Shown here: piece by piece, positions 50,087-59,804 of the stretch
How the letters are laid out: each line of letters opens with the position of its first letter
How positions within the stretch are numbered: position 1 is the stretch's first letter
NCBI RefSeq assembly: GCF_900116855.1
Contig: NZ_UETD01000002.1
Span: 277,744-341,743, forward strand
DNA length: 64,000 nucleotides
Direction: 5' to 3'
DNA from: Ruminococcus flavefaciens
Lineage (GTDB): Bacteria; Bacillota; Clostridia; Oscillospirales; Ruminococcaceae
Program-made: the position numbers and the translations under genes
The notes under the pieces: model-generated
Told to the model about the DNA's origin: nothing
The model's database searches: none
The model's input: the letters and a program-made list of their open reading frames with translations, nothing else

Positions 50087-50848
50087 TCATCTTTTTTTGT
50101 AGAGAATCAGCTCGGGATCGGTTATGTCCTTGCCATAGGAAACTACCATAAGAATATCCGAATTTGCTATGACTCCGAAGAAGCGTCCGTCACCAAGCTC
50201 GCTTTCAAGCTGATCGCCGAGGTATGTTGCATTGTCATCGAGAAGCTTTACCGTCTTGCCGTTGGGAAGCGGATATTCGATATTCACATAGGCTCCCACA
50301 AGAGCATTGAGCTTTTCGACATTCGGCATTCCCTCGATATTAAGAGAGTTGAACTCCTCAACGAGATTCTGCTTAAAGTCCTCAACGCCGTCATCCTCAA
50401 GCTCCTTACCCTGCTTCCAGTAGTCCAGCTTTGGAAGCATCTCCTTCATATATGAGCGAGCCTGCTCCTCGGAGAAGCCCTGTTCTGCCATGTGCTTAAC
50501 GCAGACATCTATAAGATCGTCCATGTTATGGTACATGAACTTCCCGTCTGCATAGCACCATCTGCAATAGTCCTCGTTGAAGCTTCCGTCAGGTTCCTTA
50601 CTGATAGAGCCGTCCTCAAGAGGCATTCCGCAGCACTGGCATTTCAGCTGTCTCGGTGAGCCGAGAAGTGTGTTGATGGAAACATCAAAAAGCTTTGACA
50701 GCAGCTTCAGCGTTTCCGTGTTCGGGACAGTGTCCCCTGTCTCCCAGCGTGATACAGCCTGTCTGGTAACAAATACCTTTTCTGCAAGCTCATCCTGTGA
50801 AAGACCGTGTTTGTTTCTGAGTTCAAGTATTACGTTTTTTGTTTTCAT
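50087..50848 (-). CDS. XRE-family regulator with zinc-ribbon domain
   Basis: A 253-residue protein. N-terminal HTH (1-60): LRNKHGLSQDELAEKVFVTRQAVSRWETGDTVP. A zinc ribbon follows with CQCCGMPL (about 70-77) and CRWC (about 95-98), matching the putative zinc-ribbon family known in Clostridia. The C-terminal ~120 residues form an alpha/beta domain I cannot name (VEFN..., YVNIEYPLPNGKTVKLLDD, GRFFGVIANSDIL). It probably senses an intracellular condition and represses nearby genes or itself; no operator was identified. Monocistronic. Confidence 0.85.
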   Translation of the reverse strand: MKTKNVILELRNKHGLSQDELAEKVFVTRQAVSRWETGDTVPNTETLKLLSKLFDVSINTLLGSPRQLKCQCCGMPLEDGSISKEPDGSFNEDYCRWCYADGKFMYHNMDDLIDVCVKHMAEQGFSEEQARSYMKEMLPKLDYWKQGKELEDDGVEDFKQNLVEEFNSLNIEGMPNVEKLNALVGAYVNIEYPLPNGKTVKLLDDNATYLGDQLESELGDGRFFGVIANSDILMVVSYGKDITDPELILYKKR

Positions 50849-50916
50849 AGTTTATCACCTCAAGGCTATTATACCACAGCTGTATCAAAAAGCAAGCAAC
50901 TATCTGTTGCGCGGTA

Positions 50917-51660
50917 TCACTTCTTCAGCAGCCTGTCCAGCATTACCTGACGGCAATCTTTTTCCAGCGTATCGTCAAGAGGCTCGAGAGCGATATGCTC
51001 AGACTCTCCCCTGTTGATGCAGTACTCTATCATGTAGTCCGATATCTCGGGATTTTTTGACAGGCAGGGGCCGTGGAGATATGTTGCGATGACGTTCTTC
51101 TCGCAGTAGCCCTCAGCTTCGCTCTTTGAGCAGTTTCCGTTGCCGTAAAGCACCTTGCCGAATGGCGTCTTTATACCCTGAGTCTGTCCGCCGTGATTCT
51201 CAAATCCCACAACCTTAACAGGCTTGCCCGTTATCTTTGTCTCAATTACGATATTGCCGATACAGCGCTTTCTGCGGCTGTTGGGTGCAACTGTGAAGTA
51301 GTCAAAGAGACCGAGTCCCTTTATATCGTTGCCGTCTGCGTCACGATAATACTTGCCCATGAGCTGATAACCGCCGCAGATAAGGAACAGAAATGTTCCG
51401 TTCTTGTATGCCTTAATAATGCCGTCTTTACATTTCAGCAGGTCCTCGGAAATGTGCTGCTGTTCAAGGTCAGCACCGCCGCCTATGTAAACAAGGTCAT
51501 AGGAGCTGAAGTCGGGCATCTCGGAATCAATGGAATACTTGTCGATCTGACAGTTTATGCCTCTCTTTTTGCAGCGGAACTGAAGAACCTCCATGTTGCC
51601 GCTGTCGCCGTAGAGGTCAAGCATATCGGCGTACATATGAAGTATCTTTATAGTTTTCAT
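50917..51660 (-). CDS. gatD: Lipid II isoglutaminyl synthase, glutaminase subunit GatD
   Basis: A 247-residue class I glutamine amidotransferase. The nucleophile loop is FLFLICGGYQLMG (Cys about 94), with IGGGADLEQ as the oxyanion-side loop and ATYLHGP with the catalytic His near 188. GatD supplies ammonia to MurT, which amidates the D-Glu of lipid II in the cytoplasm. Its start overlaps the MurT stop by 4 bases, the usual murT-gatD arrangement. Confidence 0.93.
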   Translation of the reverse strand: MKTIKILHMYADMLDLYGDSGNMEVLQFRCKKRGINCQIDKYSIDSEMPDFSSYDLVYIGGGADLEQQHISEDLLKCKDGIIKAYKNGTFLFLICGGYQLMGKYYRDADGNDIKGLGLFDYFTVAPNSRRKRCIGNIVIETKITGKPVKVVGFENHGGQTQGIKTPFGKVLYGNGNCSKSEAEGYCEKNVIATYLHGPCLSKNPEISDYMIEYCINRGESEHIALEPLDDTLEKDCRQVMLDRLLKK

Positions 51661-52994
51661 TTGTTACCTCCATGCTTTGCGATATAGCGCTTCAATGCGC
51701 TTCTTGTGGGCTGAACAGCCGTATAGTTGGCAATAATGAACTTTCGCCCCTCAGTGCTGGCAAGCTCCTCAACAGCCTCATCAAGGTCGGGACGCACTAC
51801 TATATTTGCAGGGTCATAGCCTGCGGTCTTGATACGGACTGCGATATCATACGCTCTTGTACCAGATGTAACTACTCTTGTAACACGCTCAAAGATACTG
51901 AAGTTTATATCGTATATCCATGATACGTCCAGACCGTCCGCAACATTGTCATTGAGCACGAAAAGGAGCTCCTTTTCGCCCTGCATCTCGTTCATAACAC
52001 GGAGAGTCATATTGGCTCCCACGGGGTTTTTCGCAAGGTTGAGAGTTGCCTTTCTGTCACCCAGCATGAAGTTCTCCATACGTCCGTTCTTGACTGTGTA
52101 GCTGTTGATAACTCCATCGGTTATCTTCTGGTCTATGCCATAGAGCTTTGCCGCAGCTGCAACAGCTGTCATATTATAGACGTTGTATATGCTGTTGAGC
52201 TTTGGCGAATATGTATGACCGTCAGCTGTGAACACAGGCTTTTCAAGGTCGATATCCTTTGCGGTGATATAGGGCTCGTAGTTTCCGAAGCCGCACTTTT
52301 TACATATGAATTTGCCGATGTGCGAATACTGGTAGTAATCGTACTCCAGCGCCTCACCGCAGAATGGACAGAAGCGTCCCTCAGAAGCTTCAAATATCTT
52401 CTGTGTCGCAAAGGCATAGGGCTCTGCGTGGAAGTACTTCACGTTGTTGTTTTTGGGATTAGCTCTGCCAAGACGGGCAGTATTCGGGTCATCACCGTTG
52501 AGTATGAGATTGCCCTCAAAGGTCTTGCAGAAGCCGTTTATCTTCTGTATAAGGGTCTCCATCTCTCCGTTTCTGTCAAGCTGGTCACGGAAGAAATTCA
52601 GCACCACCAGTGTGTCAAGCTTCAGCTGCGAATACACAACGGGAACATGAGACTCATCGGTCTCCAATATGAGGTAGTCCGCCTTGACCTTGCCAGACAT
52701 ATCGCAGTGTCTCAGCAGCAGGGAGCATATTCCCGTATCAAGGTTGTTGCCCTCTTTGTTTATGATTATCTTCTTTCCGCTCCTCTCAAAGAGCTGAGCG
52801 ATACAGTTGGTAACAGAGGTCTTTCCGTTGGTTCCCGTTACCGCGATTATGGGGCAGTCCACCTTGAACATGGATACTGCCTTATGCCTTGAAAGGTGCC
52901 ACAGGATTATTCCCGGAAGGTTTCCTGCGTTTCGGTGCATAAGTCTCAGCACCTTTACTATTATCTTGCCGATTATTATCAGAAGTCGTTTCAA
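51657..52994 (-). CDS. murT: Lipid II isoglutaminyl synthase, ATP-binding subunit MurT
   Basis: A 445-residue Mur-ligase-like protein. The ATP loop is AVTGTNGKTSVTN (about 50-62), NLDTG and LETDESHVPVV follow, and a four-Cys ribbon (CPFCGEA ... CKKCGFG) marks MurT against other Mur ligases. The C-terminus is the DUF1727 domain. I choose the TTG at 52994, with GGAGG 6 bases upstream and 17 bases after the preceding stop; the ATG at 53060 would overlap the helicase gene by ~50 bases. MurT and GatD convert lipid II D-iGlu to D-iGln. Confidence 0.92.
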   Translation of the reverse strand: MKRLLIIIGKIIVKVLRLMHRNAGNLPGIILWHLSRHKAVSMFKVDCPIIAVTGTNGKTSVTNCIAQLFERSGKKIIINKEGNNLDTGICSLLLRHCDMSGKVKADYLILETDESHVPVVYSQLKLDTLVVLNFFRDQLDRNGEMETLIQKINGFCKTFEGNLILNGDDPNTARLGRANPKNNNVKYFHAEPYAFATQKIFEASEGRFCPFCGEALEYDYYQYSHIGKFICKKCGFGNYEPYITAKDIDLEKPVFTADGHTYSPKLNSIYNVYNMTAVAAAAKLYGIDQKITDGVINSYTVKNGRMENFMLGDRKATLNLAKNPVGANMTLRVMNEMQGEKELLFVLNDNVADGLDVSWIYDINFSIFERVTRVVTSGTRAYDIAVRIKTAGYDPANIVVRPDLDEAVEELASTEGRKFIIANYTAVQPTRSALKRYIAKHGGNK

Positions 52995-53011
52995 TTTCGT
53001 CCTCCGTGTTA

Positions 53012-56000
53012 TTAGTTTCCAGTATATGATACTCTTCCGTCCTCGGAAAAGCCTATCCAACCGCGCTGCTTTGCAGCCTTTATGCCCAGAGCAACAGAGG
53101 TCTCAAGAGTGGGAGTTATCCTTGTGAAGCCGAAGAGATGTGCCACCTCGCGAAGAAGGTCCGGACGCTCCATAGCTACCTGACGGGACATTATTTCCTT
53201 TATGCCCACAGCTATCTCCTCGGGAGCCACATCGTCTATGTCACGTTTTTCGTCGTCCTTGTAGACTGTGCGGCACTTGTCGTACTCCTCGGGAGACTGA
53301 GTTCCCAGCCATACATACTCATTCTCGCCTGCTGTTGTGACCTTTGCGTCAGCTTTTTCAAATGCAGACTCGAACAGTGCCTTCATATTAGCTCCCGGAC
53401 GTGATATGCCCCAGCATGAGAAGGTCTTTTTTGCAAGTGTCTTTTTATTCATAGGAGCTTCCGTCGTCAGTATATCGCTTATGCACTTGCTAATCTTTGC
53501 AAGGCTCACCTCGCTGAAGTTTTCCGAGCTTCCCAGTGCCTTTATCTTAAAGGGCTTGAACTCGTCAAAGCTCTCGGAGAAACTGCTTACCTCCTCGGTC
53601 TCGAATACCAGCTCCTGCTTCTTCTTTTCCTCAGTCTTGGGAGCTGCCTCGGGATGGCGGTAACGCTCAACAGCTGAATCTATCTCGTTCTTTATCTTGC
53701 TGAGCACCTTTTCCTTATTGTCCAGCCAGTCGATGATATAAACGCTCATGACGTTCCAGCCAAGTCCTCTCAGCACGCTTGGCTGAGACAGACTTCTGTC
53801 GCTGGCGGTGCCGTTGTGGAAGTAGGACTCGTTTCCGCAGTTGATACCCATGATGTAGGTATCGGGTTTGTCGGGATTTACCACTGCCACATCTACCTTA
53901 TAGTCTGAACAGCCAACACTGCACTTGCACTCGTATCCAAGCTTTCTTATCTCCTCGGCAACTACTGTCTCGAAGCCCTCCGAGCTGCTCTTGGAACCTG
54001 CTCTTACGGGGAGAGCACTTCTGCCCCTTGCAGCAAATTCGAGGAAGCCCTTGAGTCCCTCAACACCGTCGGAGCGTGTGCGCGAAAGGTCTATCATATC
54101 GGGTGTGATGACAGAGAATACTATCATCTTGCACTTTGAACGGGAGATAGCAACATTAAGACGCCTCCAGCCGCCGTCACGGTTAAGTGGTCCGAAGTTC
54201 ATGGACACCTTGCCGTCCTTGTCAGGACCGTAGCCGATAGAGAACATGATAACATCTCTCTCGTCGCCCTGAACGTTTTCGAGGTTCTTGATGAGTATGG
54301 GCTCATACATCTCATTGGCGTACTCCTCAAGCTTGGGATCCTCGCGGTAAGCATCTATGAGAAGGTCATCGATAAGGTTCTGCTGGGGAAGACTGAATGT
54401 AACGACACCGATACTGAACTTTCTCAGCTCGGGGTCTCTCAATCTGCGGCAGATCTCCTCCACGACAGCTTGTGCCTCAGCCTTGTTGGTACGGGTAGAG
54501 CTCTTGTCATAGTAGCCCTCAACGTGTACCCAGCTTACCTCAGATACCTGATCGTCAGGCGACGGGAAGGTGTAGAGCTTGTTATCATAATACTTGGAAT
54601 TGCTGTATGCGATAAGGCTCTCATGACGCGAACGGTAATGCCAGAGCAGATGCTTCTGCGGCATGGACAGTGCCAGACAGTCATCCAGAACGCTTTCAAG
54701 GTCTTCTTTTTCGTAGTTCTCCTCGTCCACCTGATTTGAAGCAAAGAAGCTTGTAGGCGGAAGCTGCTTCGGGTCGCCGACTACGATGACATTTTCGCCT
54801 CTTGCAATAGCTCCCACAGCCTCACAGGTGGGAAGCTGAGAAGCCTCGTCGAAGATAACAAGGTCGAACTTGGGATAGGATGGGTCGATGTACTGTGCCA
54901 CGGATATAGGGCTCATAAGCATTACGGGACACATCCTGCGCAGCAGGTTGGGTATGCTGTCGAAAAGCTTTCTGATAGACATCATTCTTCCGCCCGACTT
55001 GATAGCCTTCTGGAGTATGCCTATCTCAGAGCTGTTTGCAGAACTTCCGGGAGTGGGTATCTTTGCTGACAGTTCTGCTGCCAGCTCCTTGATTGAGAGT
55101 GTGGAGAAGCTGTCCAGTACCTCACCAAAACGTCTTATGGTGTCCTCGAAAAGTGTTCCTTGGAACCTTGAAAGCACGGGATTGCGTGATATAGTGCTTG
55201 TCACCATAGCCTTGCTGATATCGCAGTCAAATGCGCCTATAAGCTGTTCTGTCGGCACCTCGCCGTTCATGTAGGCGTCTGCCACATTGCCGATACCAAG
55301 CTCTCTGAGCCTGTTGCAGATAGTGACGATACCTGTCCATTCCTTCAGCTGAGGAAGTGCATCTATAACGGCGTCTGCCTTCTGCTGAGCGTCGCTGCAC
55401 CAGCTGTCACCGGTGATGAGCTTGTCGGTATTTATGCCGAAGCTGCTGCGGAGCTGTGAAGCCACATTCTCAAGAGCGGCAAAGTCTGAGGTTATCTTTG
55501 AAGTATCACCGTTTACGCCCTGTGTGAGACTGGTGCAGAGCTTCTGCTTTATCTCGGGACTGAATGTTGAAGCTGAGACTCTTTCGCCGAGTTGTGAGGA
55601 GCGCTCAACGCATTTCTCAATAGCTGCCCAGTCCGCATTCTCGTCAAGTCTGAGACTGCCGAAATACTTCATCAGCTCGGGCTGTGCGGAAGCTACATTC
55701 TGCTTCAGCTGCTTGAACTGGTTTATTTTGTCATAGAACTGCGTGATGTTCTCTTTTGTTACTGTCGAGGAGGTCTTGGCGTGGGCGGCAAGCTCCTTTA
55801 CAAGCTTGCTGCTGCCCATGCTCTTTGCAAGGAACCACTTGCCCTGTGCTGTCTTCCACCTTACAAGGGCATCAGATGCGTTATAGTCAAGCACTGAAGG
55901 CTCGAATTTGGCGAGGAGCTCCTCCTTTACCTGTGAAAGAGTCTTACCCGTGCCTATAAGAGCCTGCGCAGGCTCCTTGAAGCCGTTCCAGCGGCTGTCG

Positions 56001-58780
56001 GAGATAATGTCGGGAAGTAACTGCTCGCCGCTTGCAGAGGCTGTGATTATCTCCGCCGCCAGCTTGCACTCCTCGAATGTCATCTCGCTGCTGCCCGTGA
56101 ACTGCGCCAGCTGCTGAGTATCTCCCTGAGCTGAGGTGAGCGCGTTCTTGAGCTCCCTGAGCTTTGCTTCCATTGCTCCCCTTGTTTCGGGAGTGCATGA
56201 GGTAAGCTCGCAGACGCCCAGTGCAGTTGTGGTAACGTCACCGAACTCTCTGCCTGCTGCGGCAAGGCTCTCCAGAGTCTCACGCCATGTTGAGTATGAG
56301 GTCTCGCTCATTGCATCCAGCTGGTCATTGGTAAAACTGAACTTGCCGCCAAAAGAGCTGTTTTTCTCGTATCTTACAGCTGCATCGTACATTGAGCAGC
56401 CGAAATTGCGCTTCTTGTGTATCTCCTCCATTGTACCGTTGAGCTCACGGCGCATTTCGGATATTTTCTCAGCCTGAGCCTTGTACTCCGCGGGCTTCTT
56501 TATCCTGCCCACGTTGAGGGTCTCCTCAAGCTGTTTCAGAACTGCGCGTTTCTGCGCCTTGTTGGAATGGAGCTCAATACAGAAGGGACCCAGTCCCACC
56601 TTGTTGAGACGCTTTTCAACTACGGAAAGTGCAGCCATCTTCTCCGCAACGAAAAGCACGGATTTTCCCTGATACAGCGCACTTGCTATCATGTTGGTGA
56701 TGGTCTGGGACTTACCGCTTCCGGGAGGTCCGTGGAGCACGAAGCTTTTGCCCTGCGAAGCCGCATACACAGCCGCAAGCTGTGAGGAATCCGCACTGAG
56801 GGGAACTACCAGATCTGTGGGTGCTACCTTGTTGTCAAGGTCAAGTGGAGATATGTACAGATCGTCCCCTGCCCACTCGGTCTTGCCTGAGATAAGACTT
56901 GCAACCACCTTGTTCTTTGCAAGCTCGTCAGCACGGTTGCGTATATCGTTCCACATGATGAAGCGGTTGAATGAGAATTGTCCGATAAAGGCGTAGTCAA
57001 CTATATCCCATCTGGGCTGGGACATGATGCCCTGACGGACGGTGTTGAAAATAAGCTGCAGATTCACGCCGTTCTCGTCCTCGGGAACAGGATCAAGCCC
57101 GTTTATGTCGATGCCGAAGAACTGGCGGAGCATTTCAAGCATGGTTATGTTGACCTGTGTATCCTCATCACGCATACGGATGAGGTAGGTCTTTTCCTGC
57201 ACCTTTCTGATGATATCAACAGGCACCAGTACAAGCGGTGCATAACGAGCCTTATCGCTCTTTTCTGTCTCATACCAGCGCAGGAAGCCCAACGCCAGAT
57301 ATATGGTATTCACGCCGTTTTCCTCAATGCTCACCTTAGCCTGTCTGTGAAGCTTCTTCATTATCTTTTCAAGGTCGCTGTCCTTGATGAAGGTACGGAG
57401 CCTGTGACTCTTGAACTCCGCCTCGGATATGGTGGATATAAGGTCGCGGTCATTTTCTATCTCGAATATCTTGCTGTCTGTGAGTGCAAGTGTAGTATCA
57501 TTGGGAACAGGCATCACCTTGAAGTCCTCGCCCTTGGATATCTCGTCCTCCAGAACGCCAAGATCACTTATCATGAGCTGTACGCTCATTGCCGAGGGAC
57601 GGAAGTTGAGCAGGCTGTTTCTGAGGCTGAGGTCAAGGAGCTTTCTCTCCCACATTACCTGCTTGGTGACCTCCCTGCCCTCACCTGCGGCAATAGCCTG
57701 CTGAGCTATCTCATTGGGAGCAGAGGTTATCTCCGACTTCTTTCGGCTGCCGTAGTCCACAGCCTTGAATGTGCCGTTTTCGGATATTCTCGACGGTACG
57801 GGGCGTATTCCGCTTGAACGTGTACGGGTTATATCTATGGCAAAACAGAACTTTGCCGCATCATCAAGATGTGCCGCAGCGTGCTTCTCGGCACTGTCAA
57901 AGTCTGTATTCTTTCCTGCAACAAAATCCGTACACTCAACTATGCTGATTGCGTCTATACCGTGAGCGATACGCTTTGTAACTGCGGACATATCGTATTG
58001 CAGGCAGTCGGAAAAGGTCTCCTCCTCCAGCCAGCAGCCTGCAAAGGCGTGTCCCTGTATCATAATAAGCAGTGGATTGAGTCCCACAGCCTCAAGGCAT
58101 GAGCAGTACAGCACAGCCAGATCGAGGCAGGTTCCCTGTTTGCCGTCAAGGACCGCATCGGGCATACGGATACGCTGTGCCTCCTCAAAGCTTGCGGGGG
58201 GCATGGTGTAGGCTATATTCTGCTCCTGAAGAGCCGCATAGATCGCTCCCATCTGCTGCTTGACGATGTTAGGGTTTCTGGTCTGATAGCCTGTGAATGC
58301 AGGATCGCCGCACCATTTCTTCATATAAACTCCCGCCGCAGAAATGATCTCCTGCACCTTGGGATGATTGGGCGTGACAAAGGCTGCTGCGGTCTCGGGC
58401 ATAAAGTTTATTCCCGACCACTGATCGTAGGCAAGAAGCTCAATAGTCCTGCTCTCCTGTCCTATGACCTCATCGCCCTGAAGGGCTTCGATGGTGACGC
58501 TGCCCACAAGCTTCTCCGTAAGGTTGAAAAGCTCATCGGCAAGCATGATTATATTTACGGGAGCTATCTCAACGGGCTGAGATGGCGCAAGATCCACGGG
58601 TACTGACTCGAAGGTCTTTGCAAATTCAGGCTCAAAGCTGATCCTGAGACGAACGCTTTTCAACTCCTCATCGGTATTATTTGTCATTACCATATTTCTG
58701 AACACGGGAACGTAGTTCTGCTGCATCGCAAAATTGATCTGTGCGGTCATACTGCCGCTGAAAACAACTTTATTCTCCAT
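53012..58780 (-). CDS. Giant transglutaminase-like / SF1 helicase / nuclease-like protein (DUF4011, DUF3320)
   Basis: A 1,922-residue protein. Order: N-terminal beta domain (1-120), transglutaminase-like core (DGKQGTCLDLAVLYC; GHAFAGCWLE, about 210-255), DUF4011 (WERKLLDLSLRNSLLNFRP, about 395), helicase motif I HGPPGSGKSQT (about 690), a long coiled insertion, motif II IFDEASQLPTCEAVGAIARG, DPKQLPPTSFF, QGDERDVIMFS and RRLNVAISRSK. After these come a Vsr-like PD-(D/E)XK domain (GCSDYKVDVAVVNPDKPDTY) and a DUF3320-like tail. The usual GIECDG of this nuclease class is GINCGN, so the nuclease may be dead. COG1112-type helicases of this kind occur in anti-phage loci; here it precedes murT by 17 bases. 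Function unknown. Confidence 0.8.
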   Translation of the reverse strand: MENKVVFSGSMTAQINFAMQQNYVPVFRNMVMTNNTDEELKSVRLRISFEPEFAKTFESVPVDLAPSQPVEIAPVNIIMLADELFNLTEKLVGSVTIEALQGDEVIGQESRTIELLAYDQWSGINFMPETAAAFVTPNHPKVQEIISAAGVYMKKWCGDPAFTGYQTRNPNIVKQQMGAIYAALQEQNIAYTMPPASFEEAQRIRMPDAVLDGKQGTCLDLAVLYCSCLEAVGLNPLLIMIQGHAFAGCWLEEETFSDCLQYDMSAVTKRIAHGIDAISIVECTDFVAGKNTDFDSAEKHAAAHLDDAAKFCFAIDITRTRSSGIRPVPSRISENGTFKAVDYGSRKKSEITSAPNEIAQQAIAAGEGREVTKQVMWERKLLDLSLRNSLLNFRPSAMSVQLMISDLGVLEDEISKGEDFKVMPVPNDTTLALTDSKIFEIENDRDLISTISEAEFKSHRLRTFIKDSDLEKIMKKLHRQAKVSIEENGVNTIYLALGFLRWYETEKSDKARYAPLVLVPVDIIRKVQEKTYLIRMRDEDTQVNITMLEMLRQFFGIDINGLDPVPEDENGVNLQLIFNTVRQGIMSQPRWDIVDYAFIGQFSFNRFIMWNDIRNRADELAKNKVVASLISGKTEWAGDDLYISPLDLDNKVAPTDLVVPLSADSSQLAAVYAASQGKSFVLHGPPGSGKSQTITNMIASALYQGKSVLFVAEKMAALSVVEKRLNKVGLGPFCIELHSNKAQKRAVLKQLEETLNVGRIKKPAEYKAQAEKISEMRRELNGTMEEIHKKRNFGCSMYDAAVRYEKNSSFGGKFSFTNDQLDAMSETSYSTWRETLESLAAAGREFGDVTTTALGVCELTSCTPETRGAMEAKLRELKNALTSAQGDTQQLAQFTGSSEMTFEECKLAAEIITASASGEQLLPDIISDSRWNGFKEPAQALIGTGKTLSQVKEELLAKFEPSVLDYNASDALVRWKTAQGKWFLAKSMGSSKLVKELAAHAKTSSTVTKENITQFYDKINQFKQLKQNVASAQPELMKYFGSLRLDENADWAAIEKCVERSSQLGERVSASTFSPEIKQKLCTSLTQGVNGDTSKITSDFAALENVASQLRSSFGINTDKLITGDSWCSDAQQKADAVIDALPQLKEWTGIVTICNRLRELGIGNVADAYMNGEVPTEQLIGAFDCDISKAMVTSTISRNPVLSRFQGTLFEDTIRRFGEVLDSFSTLSIKELAAELSAKIPTPGSSANSSEIGILQKAIKSGGRMMSIRKLFDSIPNLLRRMCPVMLMSPISVAQYIDPSYPKFDLVIFDEASQLPTCEAVGAIARGENVIVVGDPKQLPPTSFFASNQVDEENYEKEDLESVLDDCLALSMPQKHLLWHYRSRHESLIAYSNSKYYDNKLYTFPSPDDQVSEVSWVHVEGYYDKSSTRTNKAEAQAVVEEICRRLRDPELRKFSIGVVTFSLPQQNLIDDLLIDAYREDPKLEEYANEMYEPILIKNLENVQGDERDVIMFSIGYGPDKDGKVSMNFGPLNRDGGWRRLNVAISRSKCKMIVFSVITPDMIDLSRTRSDGVEGLKGFLEFAARGRSALPVRAGSKSSSEGFETVVAEEIRKLGYECKCSVGCSDYKVDVAVVNPDKPDTYIMGINCGNESYFHNGTASDRSLSQPSVLRGLGWNVMSVYIIDWLDNKEKVLSKIKNEIDSAVERYRHPEAAPKTEEKKKQELVFETEEVSSFSESFDEFKPFKIKALGSSENFSEVSLAKISKCISDILTTEAPMNKKTLAKKTFSCWGISRPGANMKALFESAFEKADAKVTTAGENEYVWLGTQSPEEYDKCRTVYKDDEKRDIDDVAPEEIAVGIKEIMSRQVAMERPDLLREVAHLFGFTRITPTLETSVALGIKAAKQRGWIGFSEDGRVSYTGN

Positions 58781-58872
58781 ACAGTCCTCCAATCTGCCAA
58801 AGGCTATGCGAATACTATTTCTATGATACCACATTTCGGCAGATTTTACAATATTTACTTTAAAAAATATAT

Positions 58873-58905
58873 AAAAAAGCTGCCGCGGAAAAGCTCCGCG
58901 GCAGC
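58873..58905 (-). terminator. Terminator of the repeat lipoprotein gene
   Basis: GCTGCCGCGGA/TCCGCGGCAGC stem followed by TTTTTT on the minus strand. Confidence 0.8.
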
Positions 58906-58914
58906 AATTCTGTG

Positions 58915-59790
58915 TCAGCTGACGTAAAGATTTATATGATGTCCGTCTGTCTCGTTGAAGTTTCTTCCGTCGGCAGTGAATACGCCCTCAAAGTCGATGA
59001 ACTTCTGATCCTCGGTCTTTTCCATCCACTCAGAGCCTGTGAAGCTTGCGGTTATCCTGCCGTCGGGAGCGATATTCGTTATCTGTCCCACGCTGATAAA
59101 GCTTGCTTTTTTGCCTGCTTCGGGCTCGAACTCGAATACAGCCTGAAGCTCGCCGTGAACGTCGGCAGTCTCTATATTGAACTTTATACGGTTATCGCCC
59201 TTGTCGGGAGTATATTTTCCGTCATAGCTGTTGAGAAGAATGCTCAGGTCTGCACCTGCGGACTTCTTCAGGTTAATCTCGTAATCGTCTGAGGTGAGAG
59301 TGCCGTTCTTCAGGTCAAATTCACCCGTAAAATCAAGGATATGGTATGTATCGGGGTGCTTCTCCCACTCCGAGCCTGTGAACTCCACCTTGATGATGTC
59401 ATCATCGTCAGAGTCCTTTACAGTTCCCTGCATGAGATAGCTTCCCGTTGGAACGCCCTTATTGGCAGGGTCCTCATGGAATGAGAAAAGTGCCTGTATA
59501 ACGCCCTCATCATCGGTACCGAATACGGAAAAATCGAGAGCGGTAAGTCCCTGTGTAGCTACATATGTACCCGAATATGTATTCACCAGCTCGGGATACT
59601 CTTTCTTTGCTGCTGTGGTTGCTTCTGTTGTAGCTTCTGTCGTTGTGACTGTAGTAGTTGTCTCTGTCTCGGTTGCGGTCGTAACTATCTCCGAGAGGTA
59701 GTCATCAGTATTATTGTCCGAGCAGGCAGCTGTAGCCGCAAGCCCCATAGCGCAGGCAAGAACTGCCGCAGATATTATCTTCCTTTTCAA
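58915..59790 (-). CDS. Lipoprotein with two tandem beta-rich repeats
   Basis: A 291-residue lipoprotein: lipobox ATAAC (Cys23), a Thr/Glu-rich spacer (about 35-62), then two ~100-residue repeats. Both repeats contain a Y.G.Y start, a VIQALFSF / LQAVFEFE strand, FTGSEW, a FTGEF/FEGVF strand and a final INL. I do not recognise the domain. The start is TTG at 59790 with GGAGG 8 bases upstream. The next gene upstream ends 14 bases before, so the two may be co-transcribed. Probably anchored on the outer face of the membrane; binding target unknown. Confidence 0.8.
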   Translation of the reverse strand: MKRKIISAAVLACAMGLAATAACSDNNTDDYLSEIVTTATETETTTTVTTTEATTEATTAAKKEYPELVNTYSGTYVATQGLTALDFSVFGTDDEGVIQALFSFHEDPANKGVPTGSYLMQGTVKDSDDDDIIKVEFTGSEWEKHPDTYHILDFTGEFDLKNGTLTSDDYEINLKKSAGADLSILLNSYDGKYTPDKGDNRIKFNIETADVHGELQAVFEFEPEAGKKASFISVGQITNIAPDGRITASFTGSEWMEKTEDQKFIDFEGVFTADGRNFNETDGHHINLYVS

Positions 59791-59804
59791 TTTTCCGCCT
59801 CCGT

